Of a stretch of DNA of 64,000 nucleotides, positions 15,185 to 23,320 are shown piece by piece. The stretch is from Nocardioides currus (GTDB taxonomy: Bacteria > Actinomycetota > Actinomycetes > Propionibacteriales > Nocardioidaceae): assembly GCF_003057875.1 (NCBI RefSeq), contig NZ_PYXZ01000001.1, forward strand, positions 682,001 to 746,000, read 5' to 3'. Made by a program: the position numbers and the translations under genes. A model generated the notes under the pieces. That model was given only the letters and a program-made list of their open reading frames with translations, had not been told where the DNA came from and made no database searches. Each line of letters opens with the position of its first letter. Within the stretch, counting starts at the first letter, position 1.

Positions 15185-16747
15185 TCAGACCATCTCCTTG
15201 ACGAGGTCGAGGGGGGTCGGCTTGCCGCCTGCCGGGCAGGCGACCTCCTTGGTCGCGCGGCCGTCGCTCATCACCAGGATCCGGTCGGACATGCCGATCG
15301 CCTCCTCGAGGCTGTCGGCGAGCAGGACCGTGGCGACGCCGCTGTTGGCGAGCTCGCGCATCAGGCGGTAGACCTCCGACCTGGCCCCGATGTCGAGGCC
15401 GCGGGTGGGGTGGTCGAGCAGCAGCAGCCGGATGTCGCCGGCCACGAGCCAGCGCGCCAGCACGACCTTCTGCTGGTTGCCACCGGAGAGTCGCTGGATG
15501 GCGGTGCCACGGTGGGGCGTGCGGATGGAGAGCCTCTCGATCCAGCCGTCGACGAGCGTGGCCTGCTTCTTCGGCGCGATCAGCGGGCCGTTGCAGCGCG
15601 ACTTCTGTTTGGTCAGCGTCATGTTGTCGGCGACCGACATCGGCCCGACCATGCCCTCGATCTTGCGCTCGGCCGGGACGTAGCCGATGCCGGCGGCGCA
15701 CGCGGCCCGGGTGCCCGACAGCTCGAGCACGGTGCCGTCGAGGCTTACCTCGCCGGCGGTCGTGGGCTCGGCCCCGAACAGCGCGCGGCACACGTCCTCG
15801 CGACCCGAACCGTGGACGCCGACGATCCCGACGATCTCCCCGGCGTGCACGTCGAGGTCGACGTCGCGGAAGGTCTTGCCCGACAGCCCGCGGACCTCGA
15901 GCATCGGGCGCAGCGGCTCCCCGGAGCGCTGCGACGCGTTGCCGTGGTAGTGGTCGTCGGAGCCCGTCGAGCCGATCATCATCCGGTGCAGGTCACCCGG
16001 CACGGCGCCGGCCGCCGCGACCTCGCCGACGGACTCGCCGCCACGGAGCACGGTGACGCGGTCGCACACGTCGAGGACCTCGTCGAGCCGGTGGGAGACG
16101 AACACGACGGAGGCGAACTCGCGCAGGCGGCGTACCTGCGTGAAGAGGGTCTCGATCTCCTTCGACTCCAGCACCGAGGTGGGCTCGTCGAGGATGATCA
16201 CCGGGGCGAACTGCGTGCGCTGCTCGATCCGCAGCACCTTCGCGATCTCGACCATCTGGCGCTCGGCGAAGGTGAGCGTGTCGGTGCGGGCCAGCGGGTC
16301 GATGTCGGACCCGATCTTGTCCAGCTGCTGCTGGGCGAGGTTGCGCATCGTCTTCCAGCGGTACATGCCGCGGCGCACGCCGGGCCCCTCGCTGCCGAGG
16401 ACGATGTTCTCGGCGGCGGTGAGGTTGGGCACCAGCGACTGCTCCTGGAAGACCATGCCGATGCCGTGGTCGGCGGCGTCGACGACGCTCTTCAGCCGGA
16501 CCTTCTTGCCGCGCACCCAGATCTCACCGGCGTCGGGCCGCACGAGCCCGACCAAGGCCTTGAGGAGGGTGGACTTGCCGGCCCCGTTCTCGCCGGCGAG
16601 GCCGAGGACCTCGTTCTGGCGGACCACGAGGTCGACCCCGTCGAGGGCCTTGACCCCGGGGTAGTGCTTGACGAGGCCGCGCACCTCGAGGGCGGGGACC
16701 TCGGCCGACAGCGGCGTCACCGTCGGCTCCAGCTCGGCGTCGATCAC
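15185..16747 (-). CDS. Sugar ABC transporter ATP-binding protein, two nucleotide-binding domains (RbsA/MglA type)
   Basis: The 520-residue protein contains two ABC modules. NBD1 (about 18-240) has a full Walker A, GENGAGKST, a signature-like LTFAERQ, and Walker B with Glu (VIILDEPT). NBD2 (about 275-510) has the degenerate loop GVHGSGRED usual for this class and a good signature, RLSGGNQQK. Its Walker B reads LLLLDHPT, so the catalytic Glu is replaced by His. One competent and one degenerate site are therefore expected. The GTG start at 16747 overlaps the stop of the upstream permease gene (GTGA). Confidence 0.9.
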   Translation of the reverse strand: MIDAELEPTVTPLSAEVPALEVRGLVKHYPGVKALDGVDLVVRQNEVLGLAGENGAGKSTLLKALVGLVRPDAGEIWVRGKKVRLKSVVDAADHGIGMVFQEQSLVPNLTAAENIVLGSEGPGVRRGMYRWKTMRNLAQQQLDKIGSDIDPLARTDTLTFAERQMVEIAKVLRIEQRTQFAPVIILDEPTSVLESKEIETLFTQVRRLREFASVVFVSHRLDEVLDVCDRVTVLRGGESVGEVAAAGAVPGDLHRMMIGSTGSDDHYHGNASQRSGEPLRPMLEVRGLSGKTFRDVDLDVHAGEIVGIVGVHGSGREDVCRALFGAEPTTAGEVSLDGTVLELSGTRAACAAGIGYVPAERKIEGMVGPMSVADNMTLTKQKSRCNGPLIAPKKQATLVDGWIERLSIRTPHRGTAIQRLSGGNQQKVVLARWLVAGDIRLLLLDHPTRGLDIGARSEVYRLMRELANSGVATVLLADSLEEAIGMSDRILVMSDGRATKEVACPAGGKPTPLDLVKEMV

Positions 16748-17754
16748 TTGGTCACCTGGTTCCTTCGACGTTGCGGGACGACCGCGGCGGCGACCGCCGC
16801 GACCACGATGAGGCCCTGGACACCGCCCTGCCAGTAGGGGCTGACGCCGACCTGGACGAGGCCGTTGGTGAGCGCGGTGATGAGCAGGACACCGACGGCC
16901 GAGTGCAGGATGCCGCCGCGGCCACCGGTCAGCAGGGTGCCGCCGACCACGGCGGCGGTGATGGCGGCGAAGTCGTAGCCCTTCCCGGCCTGGACGAGGC
17001 CGGCGCTCAGCTGGCTGGTCACCATGACGCCGGCGAGGCCGTAGAAGGCGCCCGCCAGGGTGAAGACTGCGACCTTGTACGGCGCCACCTTCACACCGGA
17101 CAGGGCCAGCACCTCCTCGGCGCCGCCGATGGCGAACGCGTAGCGACCCAGGCGGGAGTAGCGCTGGACGAGGTAGCCGAGGAGCACGCAGCCGACGGCG
17201 ATCCACGTGAGGTAGGCGAACCCGAGGAACCGCTCGACGGCCCAGCCCTTCAGCATGGCGTCGCTGATGTTGGGCTGCACGCCGGCGAACATCAGCGTCG
17301 CCACGCCCAGACCGACGGCGGAGACGCCCAGCGTGGTCATGAAGGACGGCACCTTGAGCAGGACCAGCGCGAGTCCGCTGAGGCAGCCGAGGGCCGCAGC
17401 GAGTAGGACGGCGACGAGGATCCCGATGAGCCCGAGGTCGTTGTCGTTGCGGTTGTTGGCGACCAGGAGGGCGACCGCGATCGCGGACGCCCCCATGATC
17501 CCGGGAGCGGAGAGGTCGATCGACCCCATCATCAGCACGAAGGTGATGCCGCAGGTCACGACGGCGAGGACCGCCGCCGTGTCCATGATGTTCTGCACGT
17601 TGCCGATCGTGCGGAAGTCGGAGCTCAGGGCCGAGAAGACCAAGAAGATCACGACCAGGGCGATCGGCGGACCCGCGTCTCGCAGCGACACCCCCCGCCG
17701 AGGCTGGGGGCGGCGCGCCGCGACGACCTCGACGTCCTCGACGGGGGATGTCAT
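16744..17754 (-). CDS. Sugar ABC transporter permease (RbsC/BPD_transp_2 family), first subunit
   Basis: This 336-residue integral membrane protein has MMGSIDLSAPGIMG, KVPSFMTTLG and GGTLLTGGRGGI, the conserved loops of the ribose-type permease family. The ATG at 17754 lies two bases after the stop of the binding-protein gene. The gene overlaps the ATPase gene downstream, so translation of the importer subunits is probably coupled. Confidence 0.88.
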   Translation of the reverse strand: MTSPVEDVEVVAARRPQPRRGVSLRDAGPPIALVVIFLVFSALSSDFRTIGNVQNIMDTAAVLAVVTCGITFVLMMGSIDLSAPGIMGASAIAVALLVANNRNDNDLGLIGILVAVLLAAALGCLSGLALVLLKVPSFMTTLGVSAVGLGVATLMFAGVQPNISDAMLKGWAVERFLGFAYLTWIAVGCVLLGYLVQRYSRLGRYAFAIGGAEEVLALSGVKVAPYKVAVFTLAGAFYGLAGVMVTSQLSAGLVQAGKGYDFAAITAAVVGGTLLTGGRGGILHSAVGVLLITALTNGLVQVGVSPYWQGGVQGLIVVAAVAAAVVPQRRRNQVTK

Positions 17755-17756
17755 GG

Positions 17757-18845
17757 TCACGAAATCGCGCCCTGCGAGCGGCTGAACACGTTGTCGCACT
17801 CGAAGTCGGCCTCGTCGGTCTCCGGCGCGCTGAAGTCGGCGACGTTGTCGGAGTTGATGAGGAACTGCTCGGCGAACCAGGCACGGTCCTCGTCGCCGAT
17901 GTCGTCGACCGACAGCTCGCCGGTGGCCACGCAGTAGCCGATGGCCAGGCCGATGCCGCCCTGCCACGGACCGTCGCTGGAGACGGTGGCGGTCATGGTG
18001 CCGTCCTGGATCGCGGTGAGCGCGTCCGGCACGGCGTCGATGCCGACGACCGCGACGTCGTCGCGACCCGCCTGCTCGAGGGCGGCGAGCGCACCGAGGG
18101 CCATGTCGTCGTTGGCGGCCCAGATGCCCTTGACGTCGTCACCGTGCTTGGTGAGCAGCGTCTTGGTCACGGCCAGGGCCTCGTCGCGGGAGAAGTTGGC
18201 CGTCTGGTCGTCGAGCAGCTCGACGTCCGGGTTGGCGGCCAGCGACTCCTCGAGGCCGGCGAAGCGGTCCTTGGCGGCACCGGTGTCGAGGATGCCCTGC
18301 AGGGCGATGATGCCGCCCGAGCCGCCGATCGCCTCGGCCAGCGCGTCGCCGATCTGCTTGCCCGACTCGACGCCGTTGTAGGTGATGTGGCTGACCCAGT
18401 GGTCGTAGTCGGTGACGTTGAGGTCGGCCGGCTTGTTCCACTGCGTGACGAGGTAGGCGCCGGCGTCCTGCGCACCCTCGACGATCGGCGGGGTGTCGGA
18501 GTCACCGTTGGGCAGGATGTTCATGACGAGGCAGTCGGTGTCGCCGGCGAGGAGCTGGCTGACCTGCTCCTGCTGCTTGGTCGAGTCGGCGTCGTAGGTG
18601 AGCCGCTCCTGGGTCAGGCCGACCTGCTCGGCGAACGCGTCGCCACCGTCGAGCCAGGAGGCCTCGTAGGGGTTGGACTCGTTGCGCACCTGGCCGACCA
18701 GCTTGACGTCGGCGGGGTCGCAGGCACCGGACGCGGAGGCGTCGCCGCCACCGCCTCCACCGGCCTCCTCGCTGCAGCCCGCAAGGGCCATGGCCGCCAG
18801 CGACAGACCGACAAGGGCTGCGGCGGGGCGTGAGGTGAGCTTCAT
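17757..18845 (-). CDS. Sugar ABC transporter substrate-binding lipoprotein (Peripla_BP_4 type)
   Basis: The 362-residue protein has a lipobox LAGC with the lipidated Cys at residue 24, a Gly-rich linker, and a two-lobed periplasmic-binding fold (IWAANDDMALGALAALEQAG, VVGIDAVPDAL). Family members bind ribose, rhamnose, xylose or galactose-like sugars. Placed between kduD and the permeases, it most likely captures a uronate breakdown product such as an unsaturated (di)uronide or keto-deoxy sugar acid, but this is inference. A 141-base gap rich in GGTG/GCTG repeats separates it from kduD. This spacing may allow separate processing or extra expression of the binding protein. Confidence 0.87.
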   Translation of the reverse strand: MKLTSRPAAALVGLSLAAMALAGCSEEAGGGGGGDASASGACDPADVKLVGQVRNESNPYEASWLDGGDAFAEQVGLTQERLTYDADSTKQQEQVSQLLAGDTDCLVMNILPNGDSDTPPIVEGAQDAGAYLVTQWNKPADLNVTDYDHWVSHITYNGVESGKQIGDALAEAIGGSGGIIALQGILDTGAAKDRFAGLEESLAANPDVELLDDQTANFSRDEALAVTKTLLTKHGDDVKGIWAANDDMALGALAALEQAGRDDVAVVGIDAVPDALTAIQDGTMTATVSSDGPWQGGIGLAIGYCVATGELSVDDIGDEDRAWFAEQFLINSDNVADFSAPETDEADFECDNVFSRSQGAIS

Positions 18846-18986
18846 GGTCGATCCTCATTCTCTTCGGTGCCGGGGACCGGCGGGTGGGACTGACGGGATG
18901 GGTGGTGCCGCCCGAGTGCGGGTGCTGCTGGTGGTGCTGGTGCTACCTGGTGCGGGGGGGGCTTGGGGTCGGAGGAGGAACAGGTC

Positions 18987-19766
18987 TCAGCGGGCCATCC
19001 AGCCGCCGTCGACCACGAGGACGTGGCCGTTGACGTAGTCGGCGGCGGGCGAGCTGAGGAAGACGGCCGCACCGGCGATGTCCGAGGCGGTGCCCCAGCG
19101 TCCGGCCGGGATGCGCTCGAGGATGGAGCGCGAGCGCTCCGGGTCCTCGCGCAGCGCCGTCGTGTTGTCGGTGGCGATGTAGCCGGGCGCGATCGCGTTG
19201 ACCTGGACGCCCAGCGGGCCCCACTCGTTGGCCAGGGCCTTGGTGATGCCGGCGACGCCGTGCTTGCTGGCGGCGTACGACGCGACGCGGATCCCGCCCT
19301 GGAAGGAGAGCAGGCTGGCAATGCTGACGATCTTGCCGTGGCCGCGCTCGGTCATCGGGCGCCCGAGCTGCTGGCACAGGAAGAACAGTCCGGTGAGGTT
19401 GACGTCGAGGACCTTGTGCCAGGCGTCGCGGTCGACGGCAACCGAGTCCTCGCGGTCGATGATGCCGGCGTTGTTGACCAGCACGTCGACCTGACGGTCG
19501 GCGACCAGTCGCGCGCCGACGCGCTCGACGGCGTCGTGGTCGCTGACGTCGAGGTCGACGACCTCGACGTCGCGACCGAGGTCGGCGACCTGGTCCCGGG
19601 TGGTGTCCTGGCTGCCGGGGCGGCCCAGCAGGACCAGGTCGGCACCGGCCTGCGCGAGTCCGATCGCCACCGCCTGGCCGAGGCCGCGGCCGGCCCCGGT
19701 CACGACGGCGCAGCGGCCGTGCAGGTCGAACGGCGAGCGCAGCTCGGCCGCCGTCGGTGCGGTCAC
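18987..19766 (-). CDS. kduD: 2-dehydro-3-deoxy-D-gluconate 5-dehydrogenase (SDR)
   Basis: The 259-residue SDR has the cofactor loop VVTGAGRGLG at residues 21-30, the NNAG motif and YAASKHG with the catalytic Tyr and Lys. Its C-terminal half closely follows E. coli KduD as I know it: NEWGPLGVQVNAIAPGYIAT, SILERIPAGRWG and a VDGGW ending. It would interconvert 2,5-diketo-3-deoxygluconate and 2-keto-3-deoxygluconate. The GTG start overlaps the stop of kduI (GTGA). The location beside kduI makes the assignment firm. Confidence 0.9.
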   Translation of the reverse strand: MTAPTAAELRSPFDLHGRCAVVTGAGRGLGQAVAIGLAQAGADLVLLGRPGSQDTTRDQVADLGRDVEVVDLDVSDHDAVERVGARLVADRQVDVLVNNAGIIDREDSVAVDRDAWHKVLDVNLTGLFFLCQQLGRPMTERGHGKIVSIASLLSFQGGIRVASYAASKHGVAGITKALANEWGPLGVQVNAIAPGYIATDNTTALREDPERSRSILERIPAGRWGTASDIAGAAVFLSSPAADYVNGHVLVVDGGWMAR

Positions 19767-20578
19767 AGGTCCTCCAGCGCCACCGGCGAGAGATCGGTGT
19801 AGGCGTTGTTCTCCCCGCCCATGGCCCAGATGAAGGCGTAGGAGCCGGTGCCGGCGCCCGAGTGGATCGACCACGGCGGGGAGATGACGGCCTCCCGGTT
19901 GCGCATGACCAGGTGGCGGGTCGCACCGGGCTGGCCCATGAAGTGGAAGACGCGGTCGTCCTCGTCGAGGTCGACGTACAGGTAGACCTCGGTGCGCCGG
20001 TCGTGCAGGTGCGGCGGGAAGGTGTTCCACACCGAGCCGTCGGCGATCACGGTGACGCCGAACTGCAGCACCGACGTCTCGAGCTCCTGGCCCCAGGCGT
20101 AGCGGTAGAGGCTGCGCTCGTTGGCGCCCGACGGCGTGCCGAGCGCGACGGGCTCGACCTCGGGGTGGCTCAGGTGCGTCGTGGGGTACGTCGCGTGCGC
20201 CGGCGCGGAGACGAAGTAGAACGCCGCGTCGGCGCCCTCGAAGGCGACCTCGCAGCCGCGCCCGACGAAGAGGCCGTCGAGGTGGTGCAGCTCGAACTTC
20301 TCGCCGTCGACCAGCACGTGGCCGGCGCCGCCGACGTTGATGACGCCGAGCTCGCGACGCTCCAGGTGGGTGTCGGTGCCGATGACGTCCCAGGCCGGCA
20401 GCTCGAGCTGACCCTCGGCCGGGACGGCGCCACCGATGACCAGGCGGTCATCATGCGTGTAGACGCCGTGCACCTGGCCGGGGCGGAACAGCCCGGGCAC
20501 CAGGAAGTTGTCGCGCAGCTCCGCGCTCGTCGCCGTCTCCACGCTGGAGGGTGAGGCGGAATATCTGACGTCGATCAA
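19763..20578 (-). CDS. kduI: 5-dehydro-4-deoxy-D-glucuronate isomerase
   Basis: The 271-residue cupin-type isomerase has the zinc ligands in PHLHDRRTEVYLY (His190, His192, Glu197) and a fourth His239 in WSIHSG, as in E. coli KduI. It converts 4-deoxy-L-threo-5-hexosulose uronate, the product of unsaturated uronide cleavage, to 2,5-diketo-3-deoxygluconate. The start codon appears to be TTG at 20578: no ATG or GTG fits, and a strong GAGGAG site lies five bases upstream. It is the first gene of the operon and faces the iclR-type regulator across an operator-rich gap. Confidence 0.92.
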   Translation of the reverse strand: MIDVRYSASPSSVETATSAELRDNFLVPGLFRPGQVHGVYTHDDRLVIGGAVPAEGQLELPAWDVIGTDTHLERRELGVINVGGAGHVLVDGEKFELHHLDGLFVGRGCEVAFEGADAAFYFVSAPAHATYPTTHLSHPEVEPVALGTPSGANERSLYRYAWGQELETSVLQFGVTVIADGSVWNTFPPHLHDRRTEVYLYVDLDEDDRVFHFMGQPGATRHLVMRNREAVISPPWSIHSGAGTGSYAFIWAMGGENNAYTDLSPVALEDL

Positions 20579-20603
20579 CGGATCTCCTCGGTATCTGAAT
20601 CAT

Positions 20604-20619
20604 GTTCCGCTATGTGAAC
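20604..20619. promoter_or_regulatory. IclR-type operator candidate 3 (kduI side of the kduI/iclR gap)
   Basis: GTTCCGCTATGTGAAC, with inverted GTTC/GAAC ends, lies 26-41 bases upstream of the kduI start, where it could block the operon promoter. It agrees with the other sites at the right half, TATGTGRAC. Confidence 0.5.
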
Positions 20620-20668
20620 TGCCAGAACCGTACCTGTGACACCTATCACGGTCAAGGGGTCGAAGACA

Positions 20669-20684
20669 GTCCATATATGTGGAC
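20669..20684. promoter_or_regulatory. IclR-type operator candidate 4 (iclR side of the kduI/iclR gap)
   Basis: GTCCATATATGTGGAC is a near-perfect palindrome, 65-80 bases upstream of the iclR start and about 91 bases upstream of kduI. It is the best example of the motif shared with 10729 and 10759. Confidence 0.6.
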
Positions 20685-20748
20685 AGTGGCGTACAGTCCA
20701 CTTCGCGCGCGAAGATGGTCGTGCCACAGCGATCAGGAGGTCTCTCGG

Positions 20749-21543
20749 ATGAGCACGGACAACATGGTGAACGGAACCGCGGCCCTCACCGGCCAGGTCA
20801 AGTCCGCCGCACGCGCCCTCGACCTCCTCGACGACATCGCGCAGCACGGGCCCGGCACCCAGCTCCAGCTGGCCCAGCGCCTCGAGATCCCCAAGAGCAG
20901 CCTGCACGCGCTGCTGCGCACGATGTGCGCCCGCGGCTGGCTCGACACCGACCAGACCGGCAGCGTCTACCGCCTCGGGATCCACACGCTCACCGTCAGC
21001 TCCGCCTACCTCGACGGCGACCCGGTGCTCGCGCAGGCGGCGGCCGTCATGGACGAGATCGCCGCGGCGACCGAGGAGACCGTGCACCTCGGGCGCCTCG
21101 AGGGTCCCGACGTCATCTACACCGCCAAGCGCGAGTCGAAGCACCCGCTGCGGATGCACTCGGCCGTCGGCCGTCGGCTGCCGGCGTACGCCACCTCGCT
21201 CGGCCGGGCGATGCTCGCCGAGCAGCCGCTCGAGGTGCGCAGCGAGCTGGTCCCCCACCACATCGAGCCGCTCACCACGCAGGCCACCACCGACCGCGAT
21301 GCCGTGCTCGCCATCATCGACCGGGCGCAGCAGGTCGGCTACGCGATGGAGAGCGAGGAGTCGTGCCTGGGCGTGCGCTGCTTCGGCGTGGCCCTCCCCT
21401 TCTCCCGCTCGACCACCGACGCGCTGAGCGTCGCGGTGCCGATCAGCCGCCTCGACCAGGCCCGGGAGGACTTCATCATCGAGACGCTCCTCAGCGTCAA
21501 GGCCCGACTGGCCTCGCTGCACGGCAACAGCATGGTGCGCTGA
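20749..21543 (+). CDS. IclR-family transcriptional regulator (probable KdgR-like repressor of the kdu operon)
   Basis: The 264-residue protein has an N-terminal winged helix-turn-helix (about 15-75, with LAQRLEIPKSSLHALLRTM) and an IclR effector-binding domain (about 90-260). The latter carries the usual PAYATSLGRAML and EESCLGVRCFGVAL segments. The ATG at 20749 is preceded by AGGAGG at good spacing. It is divergent from kduI, the classic arrangement for a regulator of uronate use such as KdgR. The shared palindromes suggest that it binds here and also before the secreted oxidase gene. The effector would probably be a keto-deoxy sugar acid, but that is inference. Confidence 0.88.
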   Translation: MSTDNMVNGTAALTGQVKSAARALDLLDDIAQHGPGTQLQLAQRLEIPKSSLHALLRTMCARGWLDTDQTGSVYRLGIHTLTVSSAYLDGDPVLAQAAAVMDEIAAATEETVHLGRLEGPDVIYTAKRESKHPLRMHSAVGRRLPAYATSLGRAMLAEQPLEVRSELVPHHIEPLTTQATTDRDAVLAIIDRAQQVGYAMESEESCLGVRCFGVALPFSRSTTDALSVAVPISRLDQAREDFIIETLLSVKARLASLHGNSMVR

Positions 21544-21567
21544 GACCGGTCACGCCTCGTCGCGCGC

Positions 21568-23064
21568 TCAGGGGCGGGCGAAGAAGTTGGGTGCCGTCCA
21601 GGAGTACATCGACTCCTTGACGACCGGACGGCCCGTGCGGGGCGCGTGGATCATCTGGCCGTCACCGACGTAGAGCGCGACGTGGTAGATCGATGACGAC
21701 TTCGAGCTCGATCCCCAGAAGAGCAGGTCGCCGGGCACCAGCGACGCGGCGCTGATCGGCGTGGACCCGGTGTACTGCGCCACCGAGTAGTGCGGCAGCT
21801 TCTTGCCGCCGGCAGCCCAGGCGCCGGCGGTCAGGCCGGAGCAGTCCCAGCTGTCGGGCCCCGCGGCACCCCACCGGTAGGGGTCGCCGATCTGCGCGGT
21901 GGCGAAGGCGATCGCGGCCGCCGGGTCGCCGGTCGGTGCCGGCGGCACGGTCGGGACGGGGGTCGGGACCGGCGTCGGGGTCGGCGTGGGTGTCGGGGTC
22001 GGCGTGGGGGTCGGCGTGGGCGTGGGGGTCGGCGTGGGTGTCAGGGTCGGCGTGGGCGTCGGGGTCGGCGTCGGCGTCGACGTGGGGGTCGGCGTCGACG
22101 TGGGGGTCGGCTTCGGCGTCGCCTTCTGCTTCTCCTTCTCCGCAGCCTCCTGCGCGGCCTTCTCGGCGGCAGCCTTCTCGGCGGCCTCCTGGGCGGCCTT
22201 CTCCTGCGCCGCCTTCTCGGCAGCGGCCTTCGCCGCTGCCTCGGCCTCGGCCTTCGCTGCCTCCTCGGCAGCCTTCTGCGCCGCCTTCGCCGCGGCCTCC
22301 GCGGCCTTCTTCTCGAGCGCGGACTGGCGCTTCTCGGCCAGCGCGTAGCTGATGCCCTGGAGCTCGGCGAGCTCCTCGATCAGGTCGGTCTTGTCGCGGG
22401 CGATCGACTCGGCCTCCGCGCCCGCCTGCTCCTCGGCGGCCGCGGCGGCGTCGCGAGCGGTCGAGGCGTCCGCCTCCAGCGACTCCGCCTTCGCCAGCGC
22501 GTCCTGCGCGGCCTGCTCGGCGACCACGGCGATGGTCGAGGTCGCCTCGTAGGAGTCGTACTTGCTGTCGAGGACCTGCTCGGTGGCCCGCATCGTCGCG
22601 GTCGTGTCGAGGACGTTCTCGATGCCGTCGGCCTCGACGAGGGCGGCGAAGCCCTGGAGCTCGGGGTTGTACTGGTAGCTGTCGACCAGCGCGTCGGCGT
22701 ACGCCGCCTTGCTCTGCGCGACGTCGGCGCGCGCGACGGCGGCCGCATCCTCGGCGCCGGCGGCGGCGGCGCGCGCCTCGTCGGCCGCCCACCGGGCCCC
22801 GTTGTAGGCCTCCGCGGCCTGCGAGGCCGAGACCGCTGAGGAGCGCAGGCGCTCGTTGGCCACGGCCAGGTCGGCGCGCACGGCCGCGACGTCACGCGCC
22901 GCGTCGCTGGCGTCCTCCCGGGCGGCCGCGACGTCCGACTCGGACGGCACGTCCTCGTCGGCAGCGGTGGCGGCGCCACCGACGAACAGGGTCAGGCTCA
23001 GCGTCGCCGCCATGATCCAGCGGATCGGCGTTCGACGGAATCTGGGCGCAGGCAGGGCTCGCAC
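21568..23064 (-). CDS. NlpC/P60 cell-wall endopeptidase with coiled coil and Thr-Pro repeat linker
   Basis: The 498-residue secreted protein has a signal peptide and a long Ala/Glu-rich coiled coil (about 45-320, ending in an Ala-Glu-Lys repeat). A Thr-Pro repeat linker of about 55 residues follows, then a C-terminal NlpC/P60 domain (381-498). Its catalytic triad is visible as Cys408 (WDCSGL), His461 (YHVALY) and His473 (MIHAP). The layout matches RipA-type peptidoglycan hydrolases of actinobacteria, which cut within stem peptides during cell separation; the coiled coil usually auto-inhibits. I choose the GTG at 23064 (preceded by AAGGGG) over an upstream ATG at 23115, because it gives a normal signal peptide. 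The leader contains unusual hairpins. Confidence 0.87.
   Translation of the reverse strand: MRALPAPRFRRTPIRWIMAATLSLTLFVGGAATAADEDVPSESDVAAAREDASDAARDVAAVRADLAVANERLRSSAVSASQAAEAYNGARWAADEARAAAAGAEDAAAVARADVAQSKAAYADALVDSYQYNPELQGFAALVEADGIENVLDTTATMRATEQVLDSKYDSYEATSTIAVVAEQAAQDALAKAESLEADASTARDAAAAAEEQAGAEAESIARDKTDLIEELAELQGISYALAEKRQSALEKKAAEAAAKAAQKAAEEAAKAEAEAAAKAAAEKAAQEKAAQEAAEKAAAEKAAQEAAEKEKQKATPKPTPTSTPTPTSTPTPTPTPTPTLTPTPTPTPTPTPTPTPTPTPTPTPVPTPVPTVPPAPTGDPAAAIAFATAQIGDPYRWGAAGPDSWDCSGLTAGAWAAGGKKLPHYSVAQYTGSTPISAASLVPGDLLFWGSSSKSSSIYHVALYVGDGQMIHAPRTGRPVVKESMYSWTAPNFFARP
21952..22112. repeat. Imperfect 6-base repeat tract (GTCGGC/GTGGGG variants) coding the Thr-Pro linker
   Basis: On the plus strand the tract alternates GTCGGG, GTCGGC, GTGGGT and GTGGGG units about 27 times. 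On the coding strand these are ACC/ACG-CCC/CCG codons for Thr-Pro pairs. Such tracts can change length by slippage without breaking the frame. Confidence 0.8.
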
Positions 23065-23090
23065 GGTGTTTCCCCTTGGCGGTAGACGGC

Positions 23091-23116
23091 CATGGGTGAC
23101 TTCCCTTTCACCCATG
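23091..23116 (-). other. Hairpin in the leader of the NlpC/P60 gene with a ribosome-site-like loop
   Basis: CATGGGTGA and TCACCCATG form a perfect 9-bp stem around an 8-base loop that reads AAGGGAAG on the coding strand. It lies 27-52 bases upstream of the chosen start. No known riboswitch class fits that I can recognise. Confidence 0.5.
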
Positions 23117-23200
23117 ACACTCGCGGCACGTTAGTGCTCACCCGCCCCAAAGGGAACAACTTTCACAAAATTCACGGGACCCCTCGGCGTGTCGACTTGC

Positions 23201-23220
23201 GAACTACACCAATGTAGTTC
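23201..23220. promoter_or_regulatory. Perfect palindrome GAACTACA-N4-TGTAGTTC upstream of the NlpC/P60 gene
   Basis: GAACTACACCAATGTAGTTC has perfect 8-base inverted arms. It sits about 140 bases upstream of the NlpC start, between that gene's likely promoter and the large inverted repeat. It looks like a dimeric repressor operator of an unidentified regulator. Confidence 0.45.
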
Positions 23221-23234
23221 TCGCGGATCGGCGG

Positions 23235-23302
23235 GTAACGCCACGAAGCACGCACTCCCGCCCTCATCAGTGGGGGCGGGAGTGCGTGTTTGGTGGCGTT
23301 AC
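23235..23302 (-). terminator. Large 68-base imperfect inverted repeat, probable terminator of the PAP2 gene
   Basis: Two 28-base arms match at 26 positions around a 12-base loop. It begins 18 bases after the PAP2 gene stop at 23321 and could stop transcription before the NlpC/P60 promoter. The arms are longer than in the other terminators in this window and carry two mismatches near the foot. A repeat element is an alternative. Confidence 0.6.
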
Positions 23303-23320
23303 CTGCGGGGCTGCTGAACG

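Noticed and set aside
21952..22112. Repeat tract as a possible CRISPR or regulatory minisatellite
   Set aside because: The units are six bases with no spacers, and they encode the Thr-Pro linker of the NlpC/P60 protein in frame.
23065..23200. A c-di-AMP (ydaO-type) riboswitch upstream of the NlpC/P60 gene
   Set aside because: Such riboswitches are common before wall-hydrolase genes in actinobacteria, but I could not find the conserved blocks of that class here; only a simple hairpin is visible.
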